From Rhizaria sp. SCN 62-66 (Eukaryota > Rhizaria, unplaced): a DNA stretch of 64,000 nucleotides. The DNA is taken from positions 1 through 64,000 of the forward strand of contig MEDY01000061.1 of NCBI GenBank assembly GCA_001724265.1. Direction: 5' to 3'. The notes beneath the pieces were generated by a model. It was not told where the DNA came from. It saw only the letters and a list, made by a program, of their open reading frames with translations, and did not search any database. A program made the translations under genes and the position numbers. Within the stretch, counting starts at the first letter, position 1. Each line of letters opens with the position of its first letter. Positions 45,657-58,702 of the stretch are shown here, piece by piece.

Positions 45657-46848
45657 TCAGCGCCTGTTGCGGGGGTTGGATGCCAGCGCCTTGTGGAGCA
45701 CCGTTTCCTTCTCCTTCCACTGGCGGCCGCCCTCCTTGATCTCGCGCTTCGACAGCACGATCCCGCCGTCGCCGGCCTTGCGGCCGAGCCCGATGCGGTC
45801 GACGTGCGAGCCGTGCGAGAGCCGGCTGTCGCGGCGGCGCTCTTCCTGGTGGCGCATGTGGCGCCGCACGACGTTCGGGTTCGCCATCTGCAGGCCGCGC
45901 GCCTTGGTCTCCTCGTACTTGGCCACCGCGCGCTCGTGCTTCTTGCCCAGAATGCCCTACGTCATCGAACAAACGGACACGCAAAGAAAGTGAAAAATTT
46001 GATGAGAAATTTTGTTCAGGATATAAACAGTACATGATGATGACATTAGAAAATAAAACCAATATCAAAGATCCAAAATTCCAAAATAATTCCAAAATAA
46101 AATGATTCGTACGAGAAAAACAGCAAACATATGCGTGAGATATCTTCGTGCAGTCGTACCTGCGCGACGCGGCGGTGGTGCTTTTGCTGCGGCGGCTTGC
46201 GGCCGACGACTTCCTCCCAACGGCGGGCGTCGTAATCACGCTTCTCGAACTTGTTCATCTTGTCAACACTGACGTCCTCGACCTCGCGCTTGAGCGACTG
46301 CAGCACGGCCTTGCCGGCCTCGTTGTCGGCCATAATGCCGCGCGTGACTTTCTTGAGCGCAGTGATGCGGGCCTGCGTCGCGGCCGAAAGCGACACGCCC
46401 GCAGCCGCCGCGTTCGCGCTGCGCTTGGCTGCGAACTCGAGCGTCGCCTCTGCCAGGGTGCCCGACGCAGCCTCCGCGGGGGTCGTAGGGTCGAAGGCGC
46501 GCTTCGTGCCGCTGCCGCTGCTGCCGCTGCTGCCAGTGCTGCCGAGCTTGCGGGCGCCGGGGCGGTTGGCGAAGTTGTCGCTCGCGGTGAGTTGCTAAAC
46601 GGATTATCGAACAAAACAGATACAGGATAGTAGAACAGTGAAATTTGCCAATTAATTATGAGTTTCGTTGTCGTAGATGAAATGTGGAGCGAGATAACAG
46701 GCAAAGCCGGAAGGATTGAGGTCGAGCTTGGAGCGAAGGGAAGGGGGAGAAGAAGACAAGGGATAGAACAAGATAGACGTACCGCAGAAGCGTCAACAAT
46801 TTGAATAACGCGTTTCTCAGACGCGTTACGCACGGCAAGGCGGTTCAT
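45657..46848 (-). CDS. C1orf131/FSAF1-like (DUF4602) ribosome-biogenesis protein
   Basis: Three exons (46783-46848, 46160-46594, 45657-45956) give 266 aa, ending in TGA. The C-terminal half is highly basic and predicted helical: KRDYDARRWEEVVGRKPPQQ, KHERAVAKYEETKA, then RIGLGRKAGDGGIVLSKREI. The spacing and the final motif resemble the DUF4602 family (gxKPPKK ... RIGxxGKFKNGTLILSP), whose members are small-subunit processome factors; I make this link from memory of the family, so it is moderate. The N-terminus has a Ser/Gly linker. Introns start GTACGT and GTACGA. Alternative: an unrelated nucleolar coiled-coil protein. Confidence 0.6.
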
Positions 46849-47295
46849 TTTGCAATATATCGACCGAAAGTGTGCGAAATCAAGGTTGCATTCAGCCCTT
46901 CAACTCGTCCTCTGCCTCGCTAGCGTGCTGCACATTTAAACATGTGGTGAGAACACTGTTTAGCAGCATTTGAGAAGTTATACATTCGCTGTCGAAAATG
47001 AAAACTATGCGTTGATATAAAATTAGATGTTCTGTATATTAATTCGCTGTTATTTCTCTTCCTTAACTTCATCACATTCACGAACAATAACGTTATTCCA
47101 TCTTGAATTATTACTTCATTATTTCTTTATAGCTGTTCAACAGCGCGATACTAACTCGGTATACACGCGCTCCATTTCCAATTGATTATTTGTTTGACAT
47201 TGTCCCGCACTATTCATGTCCAACACGTTCATAGTCACGAGTTATGCGCATGTAACATCGTCTAGTGCCTTTTGTTTGAGGTTACCAGTGGCCGG
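46849..47295. other. intergenic between the C1orf131-like gene and TRAPPC11
   Basis: About 0.45 kb, AT-rich, with no recognised feature. Confidence 0.5.
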
Positions 47296-50200
47296 TTACC
47301 AGTTGTTGCGCAGAATCGGCATAGTCCACACCGACTTGGGCGGGTTCCGCACGCGGGGCGCGGCTTGACTTTGGTACTCGACCTCAACCGTGCCGATGAC
47401 GGTCGCGGTCGAGCTCACACTCTCCGTCGTGTTGCTGCTGCCTCCACCGAGCCCGAGACCGACGCCGATACCGGCGTTCATGCTGGCAGCGCCGGCGCCC
47501 ACGGCAGCGCTGCCGCTGTTGGAGTCGACCTCGATGCCGAGCGCAATCGTGTAGCTCACGTCATGGGTAAGGGTGGTACTTACATCGCACGAGAGCACTT
47601 GCTCCTGCTGCTGCTGCTGTTGCTGCTGCAGCTGGTACAGAGACAGGCCGGACAGAGGGTACTTGAGCTTGGACTGCGCCGCCAACGCTGACGACGCGAG
47701 CGTGAGGGTCTGGTGCGGGGATGTAAGGGGGTACTTCGATGCCGCCGCGCCCGCTTCACCGCCGCGGCCGGCCGGCAGCAGGCGCACGCCGCTAGGAGTA
47801 CTTAGATTGCTGGTACTTACACCGCTGGTGTAGGTGTTGTAGTTGTTGGCCATGTTCGCAGCGGCGTTGCTGGCGTTATTCGCGCTGTTGTTGGAGTAAA
47901 TAGTGACTGTGCTGACGTTAATGCCGCTGGCACTAGAGCAAGCATCATTGCCATATCCGTCATCGTCGTCGTCGTCGTCGTCATCATCGTCGTCGTCATC
48001 GTAGCCGTTGTTGTTATTGTTGAATGTGCTGTAGTTGAAGTCGTTCACAACATTGTCGTAGCTGTTGTAGCTGTTGTTGCCCGAGGTCGGGATGCCACTT
48101 AGACCCTGTAAGTACCCCCCCGTCGGCAGATCCAGCGACGCGTACGCGTACTTAGACTTCTTCGCCACGCCCTCGAGTAAGGGGTTTGCCGCCAGGGTGA
48201 GGGCTACGACGCCGCGGCGTGTAAGCGTCCCGCCCCTGACTGCAGCCAGCGCGGCCTGTTGCGCCGCCGCCAGCGCGGCCAGCCCCTTGGTCGGTGTAAC
48301 TACCCCGCCCTGAGCCTGAGCCTGAGCAAGCTGAGGCGGCGCCAGAGCCGGCAGCATCGGCGGGGGCAGTGAGGGCGACACGGTCAGGACAAGCGGCGGC
48401 AGCACCCGCACGAGCACCGTGGTCGCGGGCCGCACCGCCAGGCCAACCCCGGTCTCAGCGCGCGCGCTGACGGCGACGGTGAGCAGCAACAGACACGGCA
48501 CCGAGGGCGCCCGGCACCGCAGCGACGCCAGCGCGCGGCGACGCGGCGGCAGGAAGGGCGTCGGCAGCGCGTCTAAGGGGGTACTTACACGGCCGTCCGC
48601 CGCCGCTGCTGTCGATGTCGCCGCTGTTGCTGCTGGCGACGACGAGGACGACGACAACGACGTGGCGGGGGCTAAGGGGGTGCTTAGACGCGGCGTGAGC
48701 GGCGTTTGTAAGTGGGACGACGTAAGGGCTTCACTGAGGTCGAAGCCGCCGTCCTGGCTCCAGAACGCATGGCTCACGCGGTACTTCGAGGTGCTGAGCA
48801 GGTACTTGGACTCTGTTGACGAGTACTTGGACTTGTTCGCATTCGCGGCAGCAGCAGCAGCAGTAGCAGCGGCGGCAGCGGCGGCGGCGGCAGCAGCATT
48901 CGTTGCGCTCGCAGGCGCGTTCGCGTTCGTGGCACTGCTAATGGTAGCGGCGGCGGCGACGGGGACGGGGGTACTTAGACCCAGCGCACTTAGACTCGGC
49001 GTGGTGGCACCGCCGGAGCCCGTCGGGGTACTCACCTTGGACGACGCCGCGGCACTTAGATGGTGTCCGACGGTGTTCACGTCCGCGGCGGCCAACGGCG
49101 CTTGTGTAAGGGCCGCGAAGCCGACGCTCTCGGTGATGGTCTTGACGGCTTCGCTGACGGCAGAAGTGCCAGCACTGCTGGTACTTACATCGCGGGTGCT
49201 GAGGAGCAGGCCCGACGCGGAGGTACTTAGACTGGACGGGGCCAGCAAACCGCCGACGCCGCCGCCACCAACGCCACCGCCGCCGCCGCCGAGGGCCGCG
49301 CTGAAGGAGGAGCCCGCGGCGGCAGGGTACCTAGACGTCATGTAAGGGTCGATTGCGAGAATGCTGTAACTCAGCGAGACTGAGCCGAACGGCTCGAGCC
49401 CTTCCTTGCCCGATGTAAGTACCAGGTCTAAGGGGAACGACTGGTTGCAGTAGACGATCGCCGCAGACGCCGCCGCCGCAGCAGCGATCGCTGCAGCGCT
49501 ATTGTTGTTCACATTCGCGTTGGCAGCGGCGTTACTACTACTGCTGCTGCTGCTGCCGCTGCCAGTGCTGCTGCTCAGGCGGGTCACGGTGGCGACATCA
49601 GAGAGCGAGCGCAGAGACAAGAAGAGCGCGGCGTTGGCGACCGCCGTCGCAGTCTCGGCCTCGGCCGCCGCCGCCGCTGCCGCCGCTGCCGCCTCGGCCT
49701 TGGCCTTGGCCCTCGCCAAAGCACGGGGGTTCATTGTGTTGGCAACAGGAGTGGCGTTATGAGCAGCAGCGGCGGGGGCGGCTGGGCTGGCGGTGGCCGC
49801 GGAGGGGGTCATGCCGAGACTGGGGCACGCGCTCAGGCCGGGGTGTAAGGGGGTACTCAGACAGTTCACGGGCACCGGGATGAGTCCGTGCGTGAGCAGG
49901 CGGCTGTGCGCGGCCGCAGTGACGGCGACTAAGGGGGTACTTACATTGGCGAACTGCTGCTTGAGCACGGAGCGCTTAGTCTGCAGCGTCAAAGGCAGGC
50001 CGAGTGTGAGCTGTGCGTCCGACACACGAGGCGAGATTGTAAGTACCCCGGTCTTGGTTCCGCCGCCAACAGCAAGCCGCGTGTAGGGGCCGCCCATGAA
50101 CGTGAGCGGGTACTTAGCCGGCGATGTGAGGACCCTGGCGACCCTGCGCACGAGCGACGTGACCAGGTCGCGGTCGATGATGCCCTTAGACTTGAGCGCA

Positions 50201-53200
50201 AGGGGCGGCGCGGCGTCGTACGAAGCTAGCACCTCGTTTGTAAGGGCCAGCGCGAGCGCGATCGCCTCCCCCTTAGACATGGTATCGCTGGCGCCCTTAG
50301 AGCGGCTGTTATACCCGCTGCCCTTGGCGCGCACGTGCGCGGCGTGCAGCTGCTGCTTCTGCAGCAACATCAGCTGCCGCTGCTTGTACTCGGCGCGCTG
50401 CTTCTCGCGGCGCACTTGCTCCTGCTCCAGCTCCAGCTGCTGCTGCTGCACCGAGGTGAGCACCCACGATGTAAGTACCCGCACAAAGTGCGCGCTTTGC
50501 TCCTCCCAGCCGCTGACCTCGAGCTCCACCTCGGGCGCCACGGGCACTGCCGGCAGCGGCGTCGGCGCGTAGAACACACCTTTAGTCAAGCCGCCGGCGC
50601 CGCCGACGAGCCCGGGCACGGAGTACGCGCCCGCCGCGTGCGCGCTCGTGTACGCGGCCACGTGCCCGTTGTAAGGGTCCGGCAGCGGCGGCGCCGCGCG
50701 CGGGTGGCGCTTGACCTTGCTCTTACCGCCGCCGGCGTTAGAAGTGGCGCCTGCATTAGAGGCGCTGGGTCCGCTGACGCTGCCACTAGAGCCAGAGCCA
50801 GAGCCAAAGCCAGAGCCAGCGTTTGCAGTGGCGCTCGAGCTGGAGCTGGAGCGGCTGCGGCTACGGCTACGGCTACGGCTAATGCTGCGGCGGCCGCTCG
50901 TAGCGCCCGCGCCAGCGCCCGTGTTGTTGTTGGAGGATCTCGAGCGGCCAGAGCTGGAGCCCGTCGTCGCAGCATCGCCGTCGGCAGTGTTCGTGGTGCT
51001 TTCATTCTCATTCTCGTTTTCGTCGTCGGCCGCTGCCGCCGCCGCCGCGGCCGCGGCCGCCGTTGCAGCCGCGGCCGCCGCTGCCGCTGCTGCCGCGGCT
51101 GCGGCCGCTGCTTGCTCGGTCGCTTTGACCGCCGCCATTGTGGATTTGAGCAGCTTCTGGGTCAGCACCTGGCGGTCTAAGTATGCCGCGATGTAAGGAG
51201 GGCGCGCGTCTAAGTAGGACACCGCGGCGGTGGAGATGCTGCCGGCGCTGACACTGGGGATGTCTAAGGGGGCAGCGTTGCCGCTTCCACCTCCATTGCT
51301 ACCGCTGCCGCTGCCGCTGCTGCCTTGAGTGCCGACGCTGTTGGGGTGAGACAAAGTCAGGCCGCTCGCGGCATGATTCAACACAGAGCCCGCGTTGCTA
51401 CTCGAGGAGCTGGTGCTATTATAGCTACCGCCGTAGCCACTCGAGAATGAGCCCATACGCTGCAATTGGTACTGTTGCTGTTGCTGCTGTTGTTGCTGCT
51501 GCTGCTGCTCAGAGAGTGTCAGCGGAGGGGGACCGACGACGTGATACAAGCTACTCACATCCTGCTCGATGTCCCTGGGGCGGAAGTTAAGCCGCCCGCG
51601 CGTCCTCACTTCGAGCTCGAGCCCCAGCAGCCGTTGCGGCGGGGCACTGGACGCGGGCAGAAACGGCACGAACGCGGTCAGCGGCGCCAGAACCCCGCCG
51701 CTGCTGCCGCCGCTACTGGTGCCGCCGCCGCCGCCGGCGCTGCCGCTGCCGCCGCAGCCGCCGGCGAGGATGAGGGCGGTGGCCGCGTGCGTGGAGGCCG
51801 CGATAGCGCCTGTGGTGACCTTGGCGCTCGCGCTGGCGCCGGCGCCAGCGCTGGACAGACTGGAGTGGGTCAGCGCGAGCCTGCTGCTGCTGGTGCTGCC
51901 GTAGCCGCCGGTGCCGGCGCTGGCGCTCGTCTGGGTCAGGGTGGTGCTCACAACGACGCGCACGCGCAGCACGTCCGCCGTCGGCACGACGACCGTGTTG
52001 CATGTATACCCTTTGCCGGCGGCGGAACACATGGGACCCGCGCCCTGCTTGCTGCTCGTGATGGCGCTGCGACGGCTCTTGCTGCCGTGTTTGGCGCTCT
52101 TGTTGCCGCTCTTGTTGCGCTTGCGTGGGGACTTGGTGACGGTGGTTTGCTGAGCCGTCCAGAGGGGCAACGCACCCCAGTCAACGGCCATCACTCCACG
52201 GCGCTTGATTGCACTGGCGGCAGCAGTAGCATTCGCCTGAGCATGCGTAGCAGTGGGAATGGGGCCGGGATCAGTGGCCGCGTTGCCGTCGATGCCAATA
52301 TCCCCAACCTCCCCCGCAGCACTGCTACTGCTACTGCTACTTACACCGTTGCCCACGGAGGTACTTAGATCCTGCAGCCCCAGCTCTGCCTCGGCCTCAG
52401 CGGCCTCCACCTCGGCCTCGGCCTTGCCCGCGCAGCTCACCATCACGTGGGGCGGGTACGCCGCGACGACCGAGACGACGCGCACGTGCGCCGCGGGGGC
52501 GGCGCAGGCGGCAAGACTGAGCACGAAGCGGCGCGTCTGGCAGGCGCCGAAGCGCAGGTTCGTCGTGAGCTTGGACTCGGCTAAGGGGGTACTTACATCC
52601 GCGTGCGACAGCGACTTGCGCGAGAATCGCGACGACAACAGCGACGGCGAGGAGAGCAACAAGGTTGTCGGAGCGGTGCTGCTGTTGCTGCCAGCTGAAC
52701 TGTAGTTGCCGCCGCCGCTGCTGCTGTTGTTGTTGCCGTTGTTGCTTTGGTCAGTCTCGTCATCATTGTCACTGAGGATGTTGTCGTTTTCGTCGTCGTC
52801 GCTGCTGCCGTCGCCCTGATAGAGTTTGTGACTGCTGTTGCTGGTCAGCAGCAAGTGCTTCAGCGTCGTCTCGGTGTCTCCGTGGCCCAACAATGCAGTG
52901 TTCTTATTCTCACCGCCAGAGCCGCAGTCGCCGCCGCCGCCTTGGTCGTCGTGCGTGATCGTGAGGTTGTAGCGCGCGTCGGAGAACTCCACCGTCAGGC
53001 TGCGCATGGTAACCGCAAAGGGGAAGAACGAGGTGACCGTGAGCACGACGTCTAAGGGCCGGTACTGCGGCAGTGTAAGTACAACGGACCCGCCGCCCAG
53101 CCCCAGCAGCCCGCTGCTCAGCAGCACACTGCTGCTGCTGTTGTTGCTATAGCCCCCGACCCCGGCGCCGGCGCTGGCGCTGGTGTTGGAGTCCGAGGCC

Positions 53201-53450
53201 AGGAGGCGCGCTGCAGTGACGCCGGTACTCGCGGTACCGGTGGGGGAACCCGCGGTGCTGCTGCTGTTGCTGCTGCTGTTGTTGTTGAGGGGCGTGCGGG
53301 CAGGTGTGGCGGTGACATCGGTCGTGTCCGTGACGAGGGTGTAGGAGACCACGAGGAGGCCTGATGTGGCACCGTCCAGCACGACGATCGGCACAGTCGC
53401 AGCGGCGGCGGCGGCGGCGGCGGTGGCCGAGGCCGAGGCTGATGAGAGAA

Positions 53451-53488
<38 letters not shown>

Positions 53489-56400
53489 CGGCTGGTGGGT
53501 TCACTCTCATCGTCGTCGTCGCCGGCTAAGGGGGTACTTACATCGAGCGCGACAGACGTGTCACACTCGGCATCGACATCGGCAGCAGCCGCGTCCTTGT
53601 TGTAATCGTCGTCGTCGTCGTCTTCGTTGTCGTCGTCGCTGCCGTCTTGGGCGTTGTTGCTGCTGTTACTCGCATTGCTCGTGTAGTAGTAGTAGTCATC
53701 GTTGTCGCTGTCGCTAAACAACGCCTCGTCGGTCGTAGTCGCCGCAGAGGTCGTCGATGCGCTTCCCCCCTTGCTAGAGGTACTTAGACTCAACCCCTTA
53801 ACCTTGGATTCCTTGCTACTGCTGCTCTGGCCGCCCTTGCTATTGTTGTTGTTGTTGTTGTTCAGCTTCTTGAGCTTATGCTCGAGGTACCCCTTAGACG
53901 CGTGCAAGTGAAGGGGCGCCAGCAGCAGCCGCGCGGCATCCCACCGCTTTTCCTGAGTCAACTGGCAGTGCGGCGCAAGAATATCAACCAGGAACCTCTG
54001 ACCCCTTACAGTCGGAGTACTTACATTGCCAGGACTCGTACTCGCAGCACCGCCCGAAGCAGAGTCTCTCAGCTGAGGAGCCGTCGCGCTTTCATGTTTC
54101 TCTCGCTCCCGCTCTTGATTTTGCTGATGGAGAGCGAGCATGGCGTTGAGCCGCTGCTGCTTCTGCACCGCGACGATGCACAGCGCAGCCTCCCAGAGCA
54201 CCGGCGTGAGGACCGGCCACCACCGCTCTCCGCGGTAGGCCGGCACGACGCGGTCGAAGAACTGCAGTGCAGCAGAAGGGCGGCCTAACTTCCTGTGCTC
54301 TCTGCCGATCGCGGCGGCCACGAGGAGCACGCGGCGCGGCGCGCGTTCGCGGGTGAAGCACTCGTACGCGTGTGTGTAGAGCGTCGTGACGCGCTGGTTG
54401 AGCAGTCCCGAGGTGAAAGCGGCGTGCTCGACCGAGATGACCGTGCGCAGCAGCCGCGTGTCGCTGTGGTGGGCCGGAGTCAGCGGGGTCGCGGGGACGC
54501 CGCAAAGTAAGGCCGCCGGCAGCGGCAAGGGGGCACTTACACTGGCACTTAGATTACTGGCGATGGCGGAGGTGGTGGGGGGCTGTGGGATGACCGCGGG
54601 GCCGCCTAAGTACTGCGGCAGGAGTAAGTGGTTCGAATCCAAGGGGGCGTACTCGAGTGTAAGTAGCTTCGCGCACAGCGCGGCGGCGGCGGCGCGGCGC
54701 TCGGACGCCAATTCAGCCGCCCTTTGATACGCCAGACCGGCGGTAATCAACCCGCTGACGCCGCCGCCGGCGCCTGACGCGGCGCTGAGACTGCCCCCGG
54801 TCCCCGCATTGCGCTGCCCCTGCGCCCCCTGCTGCCCCGCGCCGCCCCCCTGAGTCCCGGCGGAACCCATGCCCCCACCGGTCCCGCCGGCCGCACCGGC
54901 GCCCGCGCCCGCGCCCGCACCCGCGCCGCCGCCGCCACCGCCGACGCCAATGCTCATGCGGGTGTTGCCACCGGCCAGATTGGCGCTGCTAGCGGAGTTG
55001 CTGAGCTGGTTGCCGCCGCTGCCGCCGCTGCCGCTGCCGCCGCCGCTGTTGCTCTGGCCGAGAGCGCTGCTGCTGCTGTTGTTGTAGCGGTGGTGGTCCT
55101 CGAGGAGGCGGCCCAACACGGCGTACGCCAGCGACTGCGAGCCCAGCGCGTGCGGCCTCAGCGCGGCGGGGCCGGAGTAGTGCTTGTACACGCTCAAGTG
55201 CATGTCGAAGTGGCTGATCGCGGCGGCCACGCCGACCAGCCGCAGCCGCAGACGGCAGATGCGCGCGGTGAGCAGCATCGCGACAGCGCGCGCCTCGGTG
55301 GCCGCGGCCGAGTCGAAGCGCACGGGCATCACACGCAGCTGCTCGTAGGCCAGCTCGTACGACCGCAACGCCTGCGCAGCAGAAGGAGCAAAGCAAGATG
55401 ATAAGGGGGGATAAGAGGGAAATGTCGATACAAGTGAGATTTGAAGACATAGATGTGATGACAGCAGAATAGAATAAGAGATATTACAAATAACAAGAAA
55501 TAACAGTTAAATAGATTATGCTGACATTGTAGACGAGCGTTATCTTTGTTATATTAAGAGGCAACGTTAGCGTACCTGGCCCAGCTCTCCGCTCGCCTCG
55601 AGCCAGTGGCCCAGCTTGAACTGGTACCGGATCGACAACTTCGGCTGCGCTGTCTTCGAGAGGCGGTCGCGGTCGATCTTGACGCCCTTGACGCGCGCAC
55701 GTGCAGCCGCGGCGGCGACGTCGCAGATGATCGAGTCGAACTTAAGTAACGCCGCCTGGGTGACGGCGGTGGTGTCGCAGACGCTCACGGTCACCAGCGT
55801 CCTAATTTACAAACAAAAGTACAAAATTGGGGGGATAGCACAGCAGGAAATGTGAGAAATGAGGGAACATATACGAAGTAGCACTAACTAGACAACGTTG
55901 CATTGACCGAAGGAAACATCACCAAGTTAGCTTCGTAAAGCGCTGTCAAACCAGTCTAAGGGTGATATAGCGGTAGTACTTACCGGGGATCGATGCCGAG
56001 CTGCTTCAGAGCAGGGCTGTTGGCCAGGCGAGAGAGCAAAAACTCCGGTGACAGCGTCGTGCCGGGGGTGTGGGCAGCGGCAGAACCTGAGAGAAGACAT
56101 AAGATATAACAAACACACAGGCAAAAGAATTAAAGGTGAGATTTTTTGACATAAATTGCGAGGGAAATATCATATCATCGACATCAAATACGATTTATAT
56201 GGATTCATGCCAATATCCATCAATCGATCGCAAATTGTTTGTTTTAGTGCGAAACGTACCGGGGGGAAGCAGCGACGCGCCCAGGGGGCTGTTGGTGGGG
56301 ATCGCACCCAGGGGCGGGAAGTCACGCACACTGTTGTTGTTCGCATTGTTACTACCACTGAGCAAGTAGTTGCTGCTGCTGTTGCCCTTGCTCGCGGCCG

Positions 56401-57865
56401 CGGCGGCGCTCTTGGGGTTCGCGACGGGCCGCATGCCGCCGAGAGCGACGGACTCGTAGTCGCCTTCCTCTTGCTCACCTGTTGAAATGAATAAAAGAGT
56501 ACATTTGACGGTATATATGAGAAGATGTGCATATGAAACTAGACTATACAATTGTGTACATGTAATTGCATCTCAAAATTGGAATTCATCATTATAAATA
56601 AAGATATAATCATCAAAGCGGCCGTACCGATCGCGAGCGTGATGCCCTGCTTGGCCCGCGCGGTGGCCTTCGCAACGGCCTCCTTGTTGTTGGAGCGCAC
56701 TGCGCAAATGACCGTGGCAAACTCGCGCGTGGGGTTGAGCGCCCTAAAGGTCGTCACGGTCATGATGAGCGCGTGCTCCTGGCTCTCGAACGTGGCATTG
56801 TGGTCGAAGTTGACGAGAAAGCACACGACGTCTGGGATGACGCGTGTGTGCTTATACAGCCAGTCAAACGGGACCAGTCCTGCGGGCTCGAACAGCTCGA
56901 TCGCGGCGCGCTTCGGCTTGGCCGAGGGCAGTGAGGCCGTGGGGGCCATGGTTCGCAAAAAATACCGCGCCGGGTACGGTGATGCGGGGGTTTGAGCGTT
57001 GGCCGCGTTGGCGCCTCCCTGGCCGCTGCCCCTCGCAACGACGGCGTTGGTGGAGCTTGCGCTGCCCGGGGCGCCGACATTGCCCGCGGTGGCGCCGGCG
57101 CTGTTGCTGTAGTTGTAGGCCGAGTAGCTGGTCGACAGCGCGGCCGAGAACGTGTTGGCCATCGCAGCGCTGGGCGCGACGAGGGCCACCAACGGCAGCG
57201 AGACCGAGACGAGCTGCGATGTGGACAGCTCGCCGACGCAGGCGTACGCGGCGAGCGGCGCAGAGTACGAGCTAAACAGCGGAGTACTCGTGGCCAGAGG
57301 TGCCGTCGCGGCCGCGGCCAGTGTCGCAGTTACCGGGGAGGCCGCAGAGGCCGCCGAGGCAGAATAGGACGACGCGTCCGAGGGGGAAGTTAGGCCGCCC
57401 AGCCCGTGTAAAGGGGTGCTTAGACTGAGGTAGGACATGTCGGGGTCGGCGTCAGCGGCGGCAGCAGCTGCGGCAGCAGCAGCCAACGCAGCCGCGGTGT
57501 ACTTAGCGTCAGCCTCAGCCTTCTTGGCCTTGGCCTCGGCCTCCGTCTCGGCTTCTGCAGTAGCCTTTGCACCCGTTGCAGTCGTCGCCGCAGCTGTCTC
57601 AGTCGCAGCTCCTTCGTTAGCGTCATTGCTACTGCTACTGCTGCTGCTGCTGCTGCTGCTGTCGGTGCTGCTGTTGCTGTTGTTGTTGTTGTTGTTAGTT
57701 TGGGGCAAAGGTGCGGGTTGCGGTAGGAAAAACACCCCTGAGCCGGCCCCTGAGCCCGCCGCCGCCGCAGCCGCCGCCGCCGCCGCGGCCGCCGCCGCCG
57801 CTGTAGTCGGAGAGGTGGCCGCGTTGGGGGGCGCGAACGAGAGCCTGTTGTTGGCCGCCGCCGCT

Positions 57866-57912
<47 letters not shown>

Positions 57913-58670
57913 CGCGTTGGTAGGAGCATTCGGATTGGCGGTCGAGGCAGCGCTGTTGGGGTTGGGGTTGGTGTGTAGGGGAGGGCGGCTTAAGTTTGGA
58001 GGGGGCAAACGGCCTCCGCCTTGCTGTTGCTGTTGCTGTTGCTGCTGGCTACTTACACTCGTGCCGACACTGAAGCCCCGACCTGCAGCGTTGTTGTTCC
58101 CAGAAGCAGCAGCGGCAACAGCAGCAGTTGCGTTGTTGCTGGTGGCAGTTACACTTAGACCGCTGTTGTAAGGGGCCGGACTGGGGGGCAGCACGGGCTG
58201 GCCCCGGCTGAAGTTGTACGGGCCCGGCGACGAGGGGTAGTACTTAGACTTGCTCGAGGTACTTACATCGGCCTCCGCAGACTGCGCAGGCGCGGGCATG
58301 GGGGCCGGGATGAGGCCGCCAGCAGCAGCGGCAGCACTTACATCAGCACTTACATCGCCGGCAGTGTAAGTAGGCGCGGCCGCGTCAGTGGTGCTTGCGG
58401 CGGTGTTGTTCGCGCCAGAAACGGGCGCAAAGCTCGTGTAAGAAGCAGACCGGGTCATGCTCGTGCTGCTGCTCCCGCTCGCACTCGCATGTCCCTGTGC
58501 CTGTGTCGGCGCCTGGGTACTTAGATTGGCAGTCTGGGTACTAACCCGCGTGGCCAGTTGGGGCGACTGCTGGTCAGTGAAGGCTGCGAGGGAAAGGGCC
58601 TCAGTCGCAACGGAGGACGACGATGACAGGGGAGAGAAGGTGTCGCTCGGGCTCGCAGCAATAGAAGCAG

Positions 58671-58702
<32 letters not shown>

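Noticed and set aside
54631-54640. GTTCGAATCC resembling a tRNA T-loop
   Set aside because: It lies inside TRAPPC11 coding sequence, with no paired T-stem, anticodon arm or acceptor stem around it.
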